A stretch of 64,000 bases of DNA, taken from NCBI GenBank assembly GCA_046538735.1, contig JBKHII010000012.1, positions 4,167 through 68,166 on the forward strand, written 5' to 3'. How positions within the stretch are numbered: position 1 is the first letter of the stretch; each line of letters opens with the position of its first letter. The notes below the pieces were generated by a model. The model ran no database searches. It was not told the DNA's origin and saw only the letters and a program-made list of their open reading frames with translations. The DNA comes from SLST01 sp046538735. GTDB taxonomy: Bacteria; Spirochaetota; Spirochaetia; DSM-27196; SLST01. The position numbers and the translations under genes were made by a program. This document shows, piece after piece, positions 8,452-18,624 of the stretch.

Positions 8452-8799
8452 CTAAAGCTTCAGGTAAACGACCACGAGACCGACGAATACGACCAGGAGT
8501 ATCCCGATCGCCAGGGGCCAGACCCAGTCGGGCGTTCCGCTGCCCCGACTCCGCCCGCCCGAGCCGCGCTCGCCGCGTTCCGGTTCGTAGTCGACTTGCT
8601 CGAACCCGTGCTCCGCGCCCGCATCGCCTCCCGCGTAACCGCAGTTCGGGCAGCCGTGGACGAAATCGCGACTCTCGCCAACGTAGGAGCAGACGGGACA
8701 CCGCACGGCTTCGAAGAACCGTCCGCAGTGAGGACACACTTTCGCCGTTGGCTTCACCTCGTGATGACAATTCTCGCAGAAGAATCGGCTGCGCTTCAC
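8452..8799 (-). CDS. Tail-anchored double zinc-ribbon protein
   Basis: 115 aa. Four CxxC pairs (CENC, CPHC, CPVC, CPNC) within the first ~55 residues form two zinc ribbons. A glycine/arginine/serine-rich linker follows, then one membrane helix at the C-terminus (VWPLAIGILLVVFVGLVVV), so the ribbons face the cytoplasm. The GTG at 8799 overlaps the preceding stop as GTGA, the reason for choosing it over a longer reading. The function is unknown. It ends six bases from the convergent PEGA gene. Confidence 0.75.
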   Translation of the reverse strand: MKRSRFFCENCHHEVKPTAKVCPHCGRFFEAVRCPVCSYVGESRDFVHGCPNCGYAGGDAGAEHGFEQVDYEPERGERGSGGRSRGSGTPDWVWPLAIGILLVVFVGLVVVYLKL

Positions 8800-9731
8800 T
8801 CGCCGAACACCGCCGAGAATCGATCTCGCGACAAGACGAACTCCTCCCATGCCCCGGCTGCACTGCTCGCGGTCGCGACCTCAACCTGCAGGTCGGCCGG
8901 TGCGCGGCCCAGGTACTCCTCGAGCCTCGCACGCCACACCTGCGCTTCGAAGAAGAGGCCGCTCGCGACCATATTCCCCACGGGAAACGGTCGCGGCTGT
9001 CCGGGTAGCCACAGCAGAACCAGACTCGCGTCACTCCTCCGGTCACCTCCGGACGTCGGGAACTCGATCGTGCCCACGGGTACGGTCCCACCGGGTTCGT
9101 AGATGTAGACGAAGAACGATGTCCCGGGTGCGAGCTCGCTGTACACCGAAACGGCCACGAAGTAGTCGGACGCAGCGGCGTACGACTTCAGCCACTGCAG
9201 ATCGGTTCCGCCCCGTCCCCACAGGAGACTATCCTCCAGTGCTATCGCCTCGCGTCCCCCGCCGAGATCGGTGAAGACGCCGAGCGGTGCACGGCTCCTT
9301 CCGCGCGCCAGCGCTGCCTCGCGACCGACCCAGTCAAGGTACTGGTCGTCCACGCGAGGCTCGGCGAGCACCGACTCGAACTCCGAGGGCGCGACCACTC
9401 GTTCGGAGCTCAAAGCCTCCGTGCGAATCCGCACGTACGTTCGCCCGCCATCGTCGGTCGCGGCCGCCCCGCGCACTTCCTCGGCCGAGAGCTCGAACGT
9501 CGGAAGCGAGAAGGAGCCGCGCCGGAAGGAGAAGCCGCTCAGGGCCGCCGCGCCGGAGATCGGAAGCACGCCGTCGGCGGGGACCTGCCGGTAGCCGCGG
9601 TCCGGCTCCACATCCTCGGTCACATAGAGCGTCGCTCCCGTCTCGTTGAACAGGTAATGCTCCTGTCCGTGCGCAGCCACGCAGCACACGAAGAAGACTG
9701 ACGCGATCCACATTGTGCGGTTCATACTCAT
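8796..9731 (-). CDS. Secreted protein of unknown function
   Basis: 311 aa with a signal peptide (MNRTMWIASVFFVCC to AHGQE). The mature protein has a C-terminal region rich in aromatic and small residues (SFFVYIYEPGGTVPVGTIEF; LVLLWLPGQPRPFPVGNMVA). No family recognised. The ATG at 9731 follows AGGAGG by nine bases; ATGs at 9725 and 9761 are alternatives. It lies 26 bases after the SpoIIE phosphatase gene and is coupled to the zinc-ribbon gene, so it is probably part of the same envelope operon. Confidence 0.7.
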   Translation of the reverse strand: MSMNRTMWIASVFFVCCVAAHGQEHYLFNETGATLYVTEDVEPDRGYRQVPADGVLPISGAAALSGFSFRRGSFSLPTFELSAEEVRGAAATDDGGRTYVRIRTEALSSERVVAPSEFESVLAEPRVDDQYLDWVGREAALARGRSRAPLGVFTDLGGGREAIALEDSLLWGRGGTDLQWLKSYAAASDYFVAVSVYSELAPGTSFFVYIYEPGGTVPVGTIEFPTSGGDRRSDASLVLLWLPGQPRPFPVGNMVASGLFFEAQVWRARLEEYLGRAPADLQVEVATASSAAGAWEEFVLSRDRFSAVFGE

Positions 9732-9757
9732 GCTATCGGACCTCCTCGCCGCTCGCT

Positions 9758-12700
9758 TCACTTCTTCCGGATCGCCAGAATCGTGAGGTCGTCGGCCTGC
9801 TCCTCCTCACGCAGGTGCGTGTAGTAGACGTACTCCTCCCGCGGGAACTTCTCGGACGCATCCGGCCGTTGCTCGTCCGGAACCGGGTAGTTGAAGTACC
9901 GGCGGTACGCAGAGAAGCGATCTCTGAGGAACTCGTCTATCGCTCGATCCACGCGTATCGGCTCGTCCACCGTCATGTCCGGAGTGAGACGAAACACCTT
10001 CTCGGCCGCGGTGATTGCCAGCACGGTGTTGCGGGCTGTGGGCTCGAGACCCTTGTAATCGAAGACGAGCCGCTCGTCCGGATCGTAGTTCCTGACGCGC
10101 TCGAGTGTGAAGGACCCCTGAGACTGCACCTGCTCAACGACCCGCACCATCCGGTCGGTCGAAAACTCCTCGGACGCGATGCGCGTGTTTCTGTCCACAT
10201 CCACCGACGAGGGAGGATCCAGCGCGAGCGCTTCCTTCGTCAGCCGCTCGAATTCGTTCTCATCCACGGCCACCGCCTCGAAGTCGGCGTTGCGGATCTT
10301 CCTCGCGGACTCCTCGATCCCGTCCGTCGCCAGGATCATCAGGTCTCCGTGTTGCAGCTGGAAGTCAAACTCCTTGTACTCCATCCCAGGCGGGAAGAGG
10401 TCGCGATCGAACATGCCCGTTGCGGGCGCTTGATTGAGATTCTGTTCTTCGACGCGCCGCGTGGCCGCCCGGTAGAAACGTTGCTCGGTATCCCCGCCGT
10501 GCGTCATCCGAACTCGTCCCGTCTCGGTATCTACCACAGCGATCGTCATCGCGGCGAACATGTTCTGGAATCCCCGCTCCACCACCAGGTCGTTTACCGT
10601 GTTCACGAGGTCCGCCAGCCGCGGTTGCTCGTGTGTGGACCGCCAGTCACGGACACGATTCAAGAATATCGTCGCGACCTCGACCATAATGAATGCCGCG
10701 TTCACCCCATGCCCGGATACGTCGCACTTGATCAACGCAAAGGTGTGTCCGCCCTGCTCCACCGGCTTGTCCACCCACTCGAACGTGAAGTAGTCGCCCG
10801 AAAGCGCATCGGCACCCTCGTAGTAGCCGTGGAACTCAGCGCCCGCCACCTCAAGATGCGCCATCGTGAGCTTCCGCGCCTTGCCCTCAACGCTTCGCTC
10901 TTCGAGCGGGATGAACTTCTTCTGCAGGTCGGAGGTAACGATCAGATCCTTCTCGGCCTCTGCTGCCGCGGCCAACGCGACGGTCATCGTATTGATCGAG
11001 TCGGCAAGCTGGTAGAGCTCGTCTCGCGTCTTCACCTCGATCTGGTGATCCTTCAGCGTTGACTTGTCCTGAGTTCGCCGTATGACCTCAACGCCGCGAA
11101 CCAGCTTGTTGATGGGAATGACAACGATCGTCGCAAGAATGATCGCGCCGGCGATGCCCGCCCCCAGCGCAGCGAGCGCGATGAGCGCGGTGATCCGCAC
11201 GATGTCGCGGCGCGCCTCGTTGATCTGGTCAACGATCAGGTCGGTCGCCACTCCGAGTCGGACGGTTCCTCGGAAGTACGACAGCGCGGCAAGATCGCCT
11301 TCATCCATCCGCTCGATCGCCTCGCGGTCGAGCGGGAAGATCGAGATGTCCGGCTCGGCGACGCCTCGATAGAAGAGATAGTCGCGGCTCTCCGGATCGT
11401 ACTCCGCCGCCACGAAGACGGGAAAACTCTTCACCGTGCTGCTCAGCTGATCGGCGAACTCCTCGGTCCCGGCGAGTTGCGTCCGCGCGCGCTCGATATC
11501 GGACTCGATCTCCTGGAACGAGTCGGGGATCTCGTAGACCGCGTTCGCCACCACCGCGCGCTCGATCGCTTCACGGGAGAGATCTTCCGAACCCTCGGTC
11601 TCCGGTCCTGCCGGTACCTGCAGCGCCTCGTACTCGGCAAGACGCAAGAGAAGCATCGCGTCCGCGAGCACCTGATCGAGTCCCGTCTCGATCTGTCGGT
11701 TCAGACTCCGAAGCGTGAGCTCCGCTCGCTCGCGGCGCTCCTCGAGCTCCGCCGGGTCACCGCCGGCCGCGCTCACCGTGTTGATTTCCTGCCGCAGCTC
11801 GTTCGTAATCGCAAAGGTCACCTCTCGCTCCCGCACGATGTTGTTGAGCCGCTCACCGGCGATACGATCCACGAGCTCTCCGAGCGTTTCTATCTTCCCG
11901 CCGATCGGATCGTCCAGCCTCGTTCGGCCCAGGTCAAGCTGTTCGTCCGCGGGAATCGGTTCCCGCTCGATACCCTCGGCAGCCCGAGACGAGAGGAGCT
12001 CTTGTCGCGTTTCCGCGCTCTGAACGCCGGCAACCTCCAACAGCGGATCGTTCGTCCCCCAGACGTAGTTGTACGAGCTCGGGAGGTCTTCGGTCTGGAA
12101 CGTGCTCTTGGATCCCGTCACCGTCGCGTACAAGGCCTCGGGCATCGCGTTCACGCTGGACGGCAGTTCTCGCAACTCGAGCGTATTCACGTCCGGATCC
12201 TGCAGTGGTTCGGCCGCGCGGGAGACCATGCTCTCCATCAGGACATCCACGCGATCCTCCAGTCCGCGCAGCAGAACGAGCTGCTGGCTGTTCAGCGTGG
12301 CCGACCCGAGTCCCACGGCGATCATTCCAACGACCGCCATCACGAGGATCACCACGAAGAAGGCGAACTTCAGTCGGAGTCCGATTCCCTGTTTTCGCAT
12401 CTCGGCTATCCTTTGTCTCCGCGCAGCGATGAGGCTGGGCTTGCTCGCGACCAGCGCGCGCGCCTCCAATCGAAGGCTCACTCCCTCTCGCGCTACCGTG
12501 ACGAGCCGCGAGCCCGAGAAGATCGCCACTGCGAGCATCAGTGCAACCACGACCCAGGCGATCGCGCTCGCACTGCTGAGGAGGCTCACTCGCCCCGTGG
12601 TCATCGTGAACGGCGTTTCCCCGAGCACGGTAAACGCACCATACTTGACCGTCCCGTTCCGTTCGATCGCGAGTCGGTCGGCCGCGAACTCGACTCCGCG

Positions 12701-14974
12701 CTCCGTGTGGCGGAGTCCCACGAAGTACCGGCCCGTCTCGATGTTGTCCAGAAGCGGTCCGGCCATGTTGCGATTGTTGAACACCTGGTAGCCGGGACTC
12801 GAACGATCGAACACGTAGTCGTACGGCGGTTCGCGATCGCGATCGAGGATGACTCTGTCCACGATGCCGTTCGCCGTGAAACCGCGCCCCAGGATGTCGA
12901 GGTTGTACCTGCCGAGCGGATCGGGGACGGCGGCGATCGTGTAGATCTCAGTGACCGGAATGTACTTGTTCAACCGCACGTAGAGTACCGACGGTTCACC
13001 CACGTTACCCACGCTGTCTACCGCCGAAACGCTCAGCGCCCAGAGGCCGTTGTCGTAGTTCTCCCGACTGATCTGCGGCTCCTCAACGAGGTTCCGCTGC
13101 GGCGGCGCCACCACGGGCAGCGCCTCCGGCTCCACCTCCGCCGTCTCTCGATCCACGTAGACCAGGTCGGCGAAGTACCCGCCGATCACGTCGTCATCCG
13201 GTGGGCGCCACCGCAGCGTGAAGGTGTTCGATACGAGATATCCATCCTCGTCGAGCGGGGGCGGGACGAACGCCACGCGACCGGGCGGGGTCGTGTCTCG
13301 GAAGAACTCCGCGGTGCCGGGAGGCGACCAGTTCCCCGCCCGGTCGAGCGCCCGAATGCGCAGGTACCACTCGCCGTCCGAGTCCGCGCGGAACGCCGCC
13401 GCCCTCTCACGAACGGGCTCATCGGGGATCGGGACGTCCGCGTTCGGATCTCGGGTCCATTCGTACGCGTACGCGACGATCCCGGAGGCGTCTTCGCGAG
13501 GCTCCCAGGTGAACCGGGCCACAGACGACCTGCTACGCCGCCCGATGTCGAAGTTCTCGCCCCGTACGACGGGAGGAAGCGCCCGTTGGTCGGGCTCGAG
13601 ATAGACGATTCTCGTGGGGAGGTCGGGGTCGTTCCGGGTTCGCCTGTGCCACAGAAAATGAACGTGCTCACCGATCCGCGCCGCCGTTGGGTACGTCGCG
13701 ACTCCGAGCCCGGAATCGGGCGAGATGTCTCTCCACCGACCGCCGCGTTCCTCGAAGAGAACCGCGCGCCCGCCGCGTCCCGGATCCTGGTATGCCACCA
13801 CGTACGCGGTGTCTCCAAGCAGAGCGGGGGTCGGCTGGTTATGCGGAATCCGAGCGTCGCCTCTGCGCAGGCCGGCGGCGGTGAGGACGTCGATCTCGCC
13901 GCTGATGTTGCCCGCGCCGTCAATGCTCGTGGCTGCGATCTGCCTCGTATCGTCGCTCTCGAGCCGCAGCCCGATCTCGAAGGTCAGGAGACGACGCCCG
14001 GCCGCAGTGGCAACAGCGGGGCGTCGCATCGCGAGGTCCTGGTACGCGAGAGCGCCTTCGGCGGGAAGCCCGCGCGCAAGAACTCGCAGATAGCGGTGCG
14101 GTATGACGAGCCCCGACTCCGCGAGCTCGATGACGTCCAAGTCCTCGCCCACGGGCAGGCCGGCGAGTCCGGAGATCTCGTCACCGGACTGCGGGTCGGT
14201 CGCGGACCAACTCCGACCGGAGTCGTCGGTATGGATCGCGTAGACCTGCGGTGTGTCCGGAACATCCGGCTCTCCCGGCTCCACGGGCGGGGGAAGGATG
14301 TTCTCTCCCACGAAAAGCAGAATGTCTCTCCCCCCGACCACGACGTGCTCCACGTCGCTTTGCGTTCCGGTGTGCAGCACGTCCGCAGGGATCGCAAGCA
14401 ACTCGTCCCACGCCCGGCCGTCCTCGCTGTGGGAGTAGACCACGCGGTTCGAGGGCTCATCGAAGCGTTCCATCGCAAGAAACCAGCCGCCGTCTGCGGA
14501 GGGCGAGACCCGTGGCGACACCAGGCTGATGTCACCCGAGACGCTGTGAACCTCCCGGAACGTCTGCGCGCGGTCGGTCGAGAGCAGGACTCGGACAATG
14601 GACGTCCCGCTCTCGCCGGCACCGCCGTCGTAGTCCACGGTTGCCACGAGCACCTCGTTCCGATCGTTCAGCGCGATGCTGTAGACCGGGGGCACGGCTC
14701 TTCCCTCGTACCTGATTCCCTCGGCGATCACCTCAGGCGGCGACCACGAGAGGCCACCTCGCGTTGTTTGGATGACCACGTCGATCGTCCCACGGCCGCT
14801 CCCGGCATCGCGGATCCTCTGGTACGCAGCTATCCCGAACTCTCCGTTCGCCACCAGGTGCGGGAAACGCGTGTTCGCATCCGAAAAGAACGTGGGAGCC
14901 TCAAAGAAGGACTGCTGCGTCCAGGCGACTCCAGCGAGAGCCAGGAGCGCGGCGAGCAGGAACAGCTTGCGCAC
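9758..14974 (-). CDS. Giant receptor-type SpoIIE/PP2C phosphatase with sialidase-like exterior and HAMP domain
   Basis: 1738 aa from a GTG. Domains in order: signal peptide (1-19); BNR/sialidase-like beta-propeller region (about 20-480, with repeated strands such as GGLSWSPPEV and SGRSWSATDP); Ig/FN3-like modules (about 480-720, RALDRAGNWSPPG); membrane helix near 805-825; second helix near 873-897 (FAFFVVILVMAVVGMIAVG); a ~350-residue helical sensor region; a third helix (about 1240-1265); HAMP (PINKLVRGVEVIRRT); then a SpoIIE phosphatase domain (about 1340-1738). The metal motifs are intact: SGDYFTFEW, KCDVSGHGVNAAF and LATDGIEES. It should dephosphorylate a cytoplasmic anti-sigma antagonist or similar partner in response to an envelope signal. 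No obvious anti-anti-sigma gene is adjacent. It sits nine bases after the repeat-protein gene. Confidence 0.85.
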   Translation of the reverse strand: MRKLFLLAALLALAGVAWTQQSFFEAPTFFSDANTRFPHLVANGEFGIAAYQRIRDAGSGRGTIDVVIQTTRGGLSWSPPEVIAEGIRYEGRAVPPVYSIALNDRNEVLVATVDYDGGAGESGTSIVRVLLSTDRAQTFREVHSVSGDISLVSPRVSPSADGGWFLAMERFDEPSNRVVYSHSEDGRAWDELLAIPADVLHTGTQSDVEHVVVGGRDILLFVGENILPPPVEPGEPDVPDTPQVYAIHTDDSGRSWSATDPQSGDEISGLAGLPVGEDLDVIELAESGLVIPHRYLRVLARGLPAEGALAYQDLAMRRPAVATAAGRRLLTFEIGLRLESDDTRQIAATSIDGAGNISGEIDVLTAAGLRRGDARIPHNQPTPALLGDTAYVVAYQDPGRGGRAVLFEERGGRWRDISPDSGLGVATYPTAARIGEHVHFLWHRRTRNDPDLPTRIVYLEPDQRALPPVVRGENFDIGRRSRSSVARFTWEPREDASGIVAYAYEWTRDPNADVPIPDEPVRERAAAFRADSDGEWYLRIRALDRAGNWSPPGTAEFFRDTTPPGRVAFVPPPLDEDGYLVSNTFTLRWRPPDDDVIGGYFADLVYVDRETAEVEPEALPVVAPPQRNLVEEPQISRENYDNGLWALSVSAVDSVGNVGEPSVLYVRLNKYIPVTEIYTIAAVPDPLGRYNLDILGRGFTANGIVDRVILDRDREPPYDYVFDRSSPGYQVFNNRNMAGPLLDNIETGRYFVGLRHTERGVEFAADRLAIERNGTVKYGAFTVLGETPFTMTTGRVSLLSSASAIAWVVVALMLAVAIFSGSRLVTVAREGVSLRLEARALVASKPSLIAARRQRIAEMRKQGIGLRLKFAFFVVILVMAVVGMIAVGLGSATLNSQQLVLLRGLEDRVDVLMESMVSRAAEPLQDPDVNTLELRELPSSVNAMPEALYATVTGSKSTFQTEDLPSSYNYVWGTNDPLLEVAGVQSAETRQELLSSRAAEGIEREPIPADEQLDLGRTRLDDPIGGKIETLGELVDRIAGERLNNIVREREVTFAITNELRQEINTVSAAGGDPAELEERRERAELTLRSLNRQIETGLDQVLADAMLLLRLAEYEALQVPAGPETEGSEDLSREAIERAVVANAVYEIPDSFQEIESDIERARTQLAGTEEFADQLSSTVKSFPVFVAAEYDPESRDYLFYRGVAEPDISIFPLDREAIERMDEGDLAALSYFRGTVRLGVATDLIVDQINEARRDIVRITALIALAALGAGIAGAIILATIVVIPINKLVRGVEVIRRTQDKSTLKDHQIEVKTRDELYQLADSINTMTVALAAAAEAEKDLIVTSDLQKKFIPLEERSVEGKARKLTMAHLEVAGAEFHGYYEGADALSGDYFTFEWVDKPVEQGGHTFALIKCDVSGHGVNAAFIMVEVATIFLNRVRDWRSTHEQPRLADLVNTVNDLVVERGFQNMFAAMTIAVVDTETGRVRMTHGGDTEQRFYRAATRRVEEQNLNQAPATGMFDRDLFPPGMEYKEFDFQLQHGDLMILATDGIEESARKIRNADFEAVAVDENEFERLTKEALALDPPSSVDVDRNTRIASEEFSTDRMVRVVEQVQSQGSFTLERVRNYDPDERLVFDYKGLEPTARNTVLAITAAEKVFRLTPDMTVDEPIRVDRAIDEFLRDRFSAYRRYFNYPVPDEQRPDASEKFPREEYVYYTHLREEEQADDLTILAIRKK

Positions 14975-14983
14975 GTCGCTACC

Positions 14984-17900
14984 CTACTGCCGCCGCAACC
15001 GGCGAATCAAGTCGTTGTAGAGCGAACGCCAGTCGGGTATCAACATCGGATCCTGCAGCGTCGGGGTCGTCTCCGCCCGCGCCATGTACGCCTCGAGCTC
15101 GGCCAGCGCTCCGTTCAGATCGCCCTGCGCTACGAGACGGTTCGCCCGCGTCATAATCGCCTGTTCGGCCGGACTCGGGAGCCGGACGGTGGGAAGATAC
15201 GACTGCATGAGCCCGATCAACTGCTCCGTCCGATCGTAGCCGGGGAAGATGGTCCGCGCACGCACCAGCTCCTCGTAGATGGCCGTCTGCTCGGAGACCG
15301 GCAGGTTCTGCCAATCTCCTCGCGCGAGAAGGTCGTCGATAATCTCGTCCGCTACCCGACGTGGATTCGGAGGCGTGCGCGGCGCCGGCGGATCCAACAC
15401 GCGCTCGATGCCGGAGAGCAGGTCCTCGATCCTGTTCAGGGTGCTCGAACCCACGCCTCCTTCTTCGTCCGCGATCTGTCGGATCGCCCGGAGCTTCGAT
15501 CGAAGCGCCAGGAGGTTGTCAAAGACCTCGCTCGATACTGAGCCGTCCAGGATGGCGCGCTCAACAGCCGCGCCGTCATCCTCGCCCTGCGTCACCTCCT
15601 CGAGCGACCGGGTCACGTAGTTGCGGACCACCGTGTCCGGACTCCCGTCGCCGGTGGCGATCTCGAGCCGAATGTCGAGGAGCCGAGCCTCGCTGTTCAG
15701 CGGCTGTTCAACGAGGAAGAAATCGAGCGCCGCCTGAGCCGTATCGTAGTTCCGCTCTTCGAAGGCCGTTCTCGCCGTATTCAGTATCTGACTCAGCCGT
15801 TCGAACCCCGGGATGTCTTCGGTGAGCACCTGCTGTTGCTGAGACTGGAGGATCCTGGCTCGCCGCAGCAGTGGCGTAATGACCGGATTCTGGATGAGCG
15901 GATAGACCGTTGCCCAGAGGGCTTCCGCTTCCTCGAGCAGGAGAATAGCCTCTCCCGGCTGCGGGTCCTCTCCGGCGGGCGGATCCAAGAGCGGCTCGGC
16001 CTGCTCGGCGAGCAGGTTCACGCGAGACAGAACGATATCGCGACGTGCGTCGTTCAGCCGTCCTGAAAGTCGATCGCGAAGCCGGTCCCACTCGGCCTCC
16101 ACCTCGTCGCGGTACCAGTTCTCGAGGCTCGCGGTGAACAGGTTGCTCGCGTCTTCCGGATCGTTCGAGCTGAGCAGGTTTTCGGCATCGTCCAGGAGCA
16201 AGCTCGCTTCAAGGACCTCTCCGGCGTCGTTCCGCGCTTCCGCCTCGTTGATCTGCGCGTCGATCTCATCCACCCGGGCGAGCGCATCCTGCCGCAGCTC
16301 CTCCGCCTGGTCGATCTGCGCAAGCGACCGCTCAAGGAGCGATCGAGCGGTACCCAGGACACCTTCAGTGTCCGTCCCAACGGTCGCGGCAATCCCGTCT
16401 GCTCGAGTAATCACGCGCTGAATCTCGGCATCCGGAACCACGTAGTCGTCCTCGTCACGCAGCTCTCCGGCAAGATCGGCCGCATCTCCGCGCAACGCCC
16501 GGAGCGTTCCCGTCGCGGTACTCGTCACGCGTGTCCCGGAGACGGAGCCCACGAGCGATCGCAATCGATCGCGCGCCTCGGCGGCACGGGGACGAGGTGC
16601 GTTCGAGATGGGGTCGGTTGCTGCGAGATCTCGCTCCGCCGCACTCACGGCCGACCGATACGAGGCGAGCCGCTCCTCGAGGTTACTGAGCCGGATGTTG
16701 GCGATCCTCCGCACGACGACGAGCTCGTACTCGCGGACTCGTCCGATGCGATCGTCAATGTACGCCCCGTGCTCGGGGGCGGCTTCGGCGAGCAGAGCGT
16801 CCGCGGTCTGGTCGCCGTCGCCTCCGATCCGTGTGAACCTCCGCCACCGGTCGGCATGCCGATAGAGCTCGTCCAGTCGCGAGCGTATGTCCGAGCGTTG
16901 GCCGCCGAGCTCCGTCACGCTCGTTCGAGACGCGAGCGGCGTGGCAACCTGGTACGCCGACTGTCCGGTGGCAACGACCGCCTCGAGCTCTTCCGCCGAG
17001 GCGGTCCGCGCCACCGCTTCCGCCAAGGTCCGCACCAACGCTCCGTCGCCGAGCTCGGCGATGCGTTCTGCCGGCGGCACGAGTGTGGTCGCACTCGAAC
17101 CGTCGCCCCGCGGCGGCAGGGTCAGATCGAGCGCCCGGGCAACGTCCAGGATCTCGATCGTCGTCCGGTACGAGACCGCTACCGACTCGAGCGTATCGGT
17201 CGTCTCCTGCACGTGCTCAAGAACCACCTGGTCGTCCCCTGGGGAGGTCCGGTTCTCCCACTCGAAGCTCCGGAGCTCCTCAACGGCCATGGCGTATCGG
17301 TCCGCGCCGAACTCGCGCGTCGCAGCGACCGGCCCATTCGCGACGACGTCCCACACGGACTCCACGACGTGGAGCACGCCCTCCTCTCTGCGGGCGTCGC
17401 CCGCATCGTTGACGGGACGACCGAGCACGATATCGTTCACGAAACGAATATGCCAGTTATACCGATACTCCTCACCGGCAACCGCGCGCTGGGCGTTCAC
17501 GCCCTCTTGCTCCGCGATGACTTCGCTCGCCTGAAGGATGCTCCGATAGACGGCAGTGATCTCTCTCAGCAGCGGAAGATAGTCCTCGATCTGCTCTCGG
17601 GCGTTCTCGAATTCGCCGGCAGCGAAGGCCGAGATCATTTCTCTTGCCTGCCGCTCAGCCGGTTCGGCGACGGCAACGAACGTCGAGTCGGCGTCGGCGG
17701 CAGCCGCGACCGCGTCGGCGCGGACCGTCTCCCGCGCCGCGGCGAAACGCTCGCCGGTGATCCCGTAGTCGTCCGGATCGAAGCTCCGGATCTGAATCGC
17801 GATGCCGTCCGTCTCGAGAAGTGCCTCGATTTCCGCCTCGCCCTGCGCGACCTGGCTTCCCGCGTCTGCGTCTCCGTCGGGTGCCGCGGGCGACTCGAAC

Positions 17901-18535
17901 CCGTACTCGCCAAGCCCGTTGATGTAGATCTCAACGGCCCGGACGTAGTTGCCTGCCTCGATCTCCACCAGCGCGGCATCCATGAGCGCCTCAAACCGGC
18001 GTCGGTCTATCGTAAGCAGGACCCGGCTCTGCAGCTCGCCAATGAGCTCTTCGTCCTCCGGGTTCGGGTAGGGAAGGATATCGTACATCTCGTCGATGAG
18101 ACGAAGCGCCTGGAACGCGGTGGGGAGCACCTCGTCCGGCGGTATCTCGCCGGAAATCAGGTCTCGCAACTCGGCCTCCACCTGACGACCCTTCTCGATG
18201 TACGCCCGCCGGGCGTCTCGTATCCGATCGAATCGTTGTTCGGCGGCCGGTAGCTGCTCGTCGTCGGCGCGCACCGCATCCACGAGACTCGGAACGGCCT
18301 CGTCGAACTCGCGGATATTGATCCGCTCGTCCGCCTGCTCGAGACTCTCCTCGGGATCGGGCAGCTCCCTCCCGTCGTCCGATCCTACCTCCCCCATTCC
18401 CCCGGCGAAACCGGTTGACGCAACCAGAATGAGAAGGATCACCGCCGTAAGCGGCTTGTGGCTATCTCGTCGTCCGAGCAGGGCTTCCCCTCTCCAATTG
18501 ATGTTACTACAGGTATCGACAAAAACCATCCGCAC
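14984..18535 (-). CDS. Large periplasmic helical-repeat protein
   Basis: 1183 aa, acidic, almost wholly alpha-helical with repeated A/E/R-rich helices and TPR-like stretches (NYDTAQAALDFFLVEQPLNSEARLL style, near residues 930-960; GNYVRAVEIYINGLGEYGFE near 197-216). A hydrophobic export segment (LTAVILLILVASTGFAGG) begins about 29 residues in. The annotated ATG has no SD; a CTG at about 18481, preceded by GGAGAGGGGAA, would put the export segment at the very N-terminus, so the true start is uncertain. It lies just upstream of the SpoIIE receptor gene and divergent from the UPF0164 gene, suggesting a periplasmic scaffold working with them. No named family. Confidence 0.7.
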   Translation of the reverse strand: MRMVFVDTCSNINWRGEALLGRRDSHKPLTAVILLILVASTGFAGGMGEVGSDDGRELPDPEESLEQADERINIREFDEAVPSLVDAVRADDEQLPAAEQRFDRIRDARRAYIEKGRQVEAELRDLISGEIPPDEVLPTAFQALRLIDEMYDILPYPNPEDEELIGELQSRVLLTIDRRRFEALMDAALVEIEAGNYVRAVEIYINGLGEYGFESPAAPDGDADAGSQVAQGEAEIEALLETDGIAIQIRSFDPDDYGITGERFAAARETVRADAVAAAADADSTFVAVAEPAERQAREMISAFAAGEFENAREQIEDYLPLLREITAVYRSILQASEVIAEQEGVNAQRAVAGEEYRYNWHIRFVNDIVLGRPVNDAGDARREEGVLHVVESVWDVVANGPVAATREFGADRYAMAVEELRSFEWENRTSPGDDQVVLEHVQETTDTLESVAVSYRTTIEILDVARALDLTLPPRGDGSSATTLVPPAERIAELGDGALVRTLAEAVARTASAEELEAVVATGQSAYQVATPLASRTSVTELGGQRSDIRSRLDELYRHADRWRRFTRIGGDGDQTADALLAEAAPEHGAYIDDRIGRVREYELVVVRRIANIRLSNLEERLASYRSAVSAAERDLAATDPISNAPRPRAAEARDRLRSLVGSVSGTRVTSTATGTLRALRGDAADLAGELRDEDDYVVPDAEIQRVITRADGIAATVGTDTEGVLGTARSLLERSLAQIDQAEELRQDALARVDEIDAQINEAEARNDAGEVLEASLLLDDAENLLSSNDPEDASNLFTASLENWYRDEVEAEWDRLRDRLSGRLNDARRDIVLSRVNLLAEQAEPLLDPPAGEDPQPGEAILLLEEAEALWATVYPLIQNPVITPLLRRARILQSQQQQVLTEDIPGFERLSQILNTARTAFEERNYDTAQAALDFFLVEQPLNSEARLLDIRLEIATGDGSPDTVVRNYVTRSLEEVTQGEDDGAAVERAILDGSVSSEVFDNLLALRSKLRAIRQIADEEGGVGSSTLNRIEDLLSGIERVLDPPAPRTPPNPRRVADEIIDDLLARGDWQNLPVSEQTAIYEELVRARTIFPGYDRTEQLIGLMQSYLPTVRLPSPAEQAIMTRANRLVAQGDLNGALAELEAYMARAETTPTLQDPMLIPDWRSLYNDLIRRLRRQ

Positions 18536-18550
18536 ATGGACCGTGCCCGC

Positions 18551-18608
18551 CTTCCAAGTGGCGTTCCTGGAAGCGATTAGGGGCCCATGGATAATGAAAC
18601 GCCCCTAA
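18551..18608. promoter_or_regulatory. Two inverted repeats in the divergent intergenic region
   Basis: CTTCCA (18551-18556) pairs with TGGAAG (18568-18573) across 11 bases. TTAGGGGC (18577-18584) pairs with GCCCCTAA (18601-18608) across 16 bases. The second repeat surrounds the -35 region and ends just before the -10 of the UPF0164 gene, the right place for an operator. Confidence 0.45.
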
Positions 18609-18616
18609 AGTATAAT
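18588..18616 (+). promoter_or_regulatory. Predicted leaderless promoter of the UPF0164 gene
   Basis: TGGATA and a perfect TATAAT are separated by 17 bases. The -10 ends eight bases before the ATG at 18625, leaving no room for an SD. Confidence 0.6.
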
Positions 18617-18624
18617 CAGTGGTG

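Noticed and set aside
11477..15541. 1354-residue open frame opposite the SpoIIE receptor
   Set aside because: It mirrors a well-supported gene on the other strand, is rich in R, H and D, and has no motifs. Long antisense frames are expected at this GC content.
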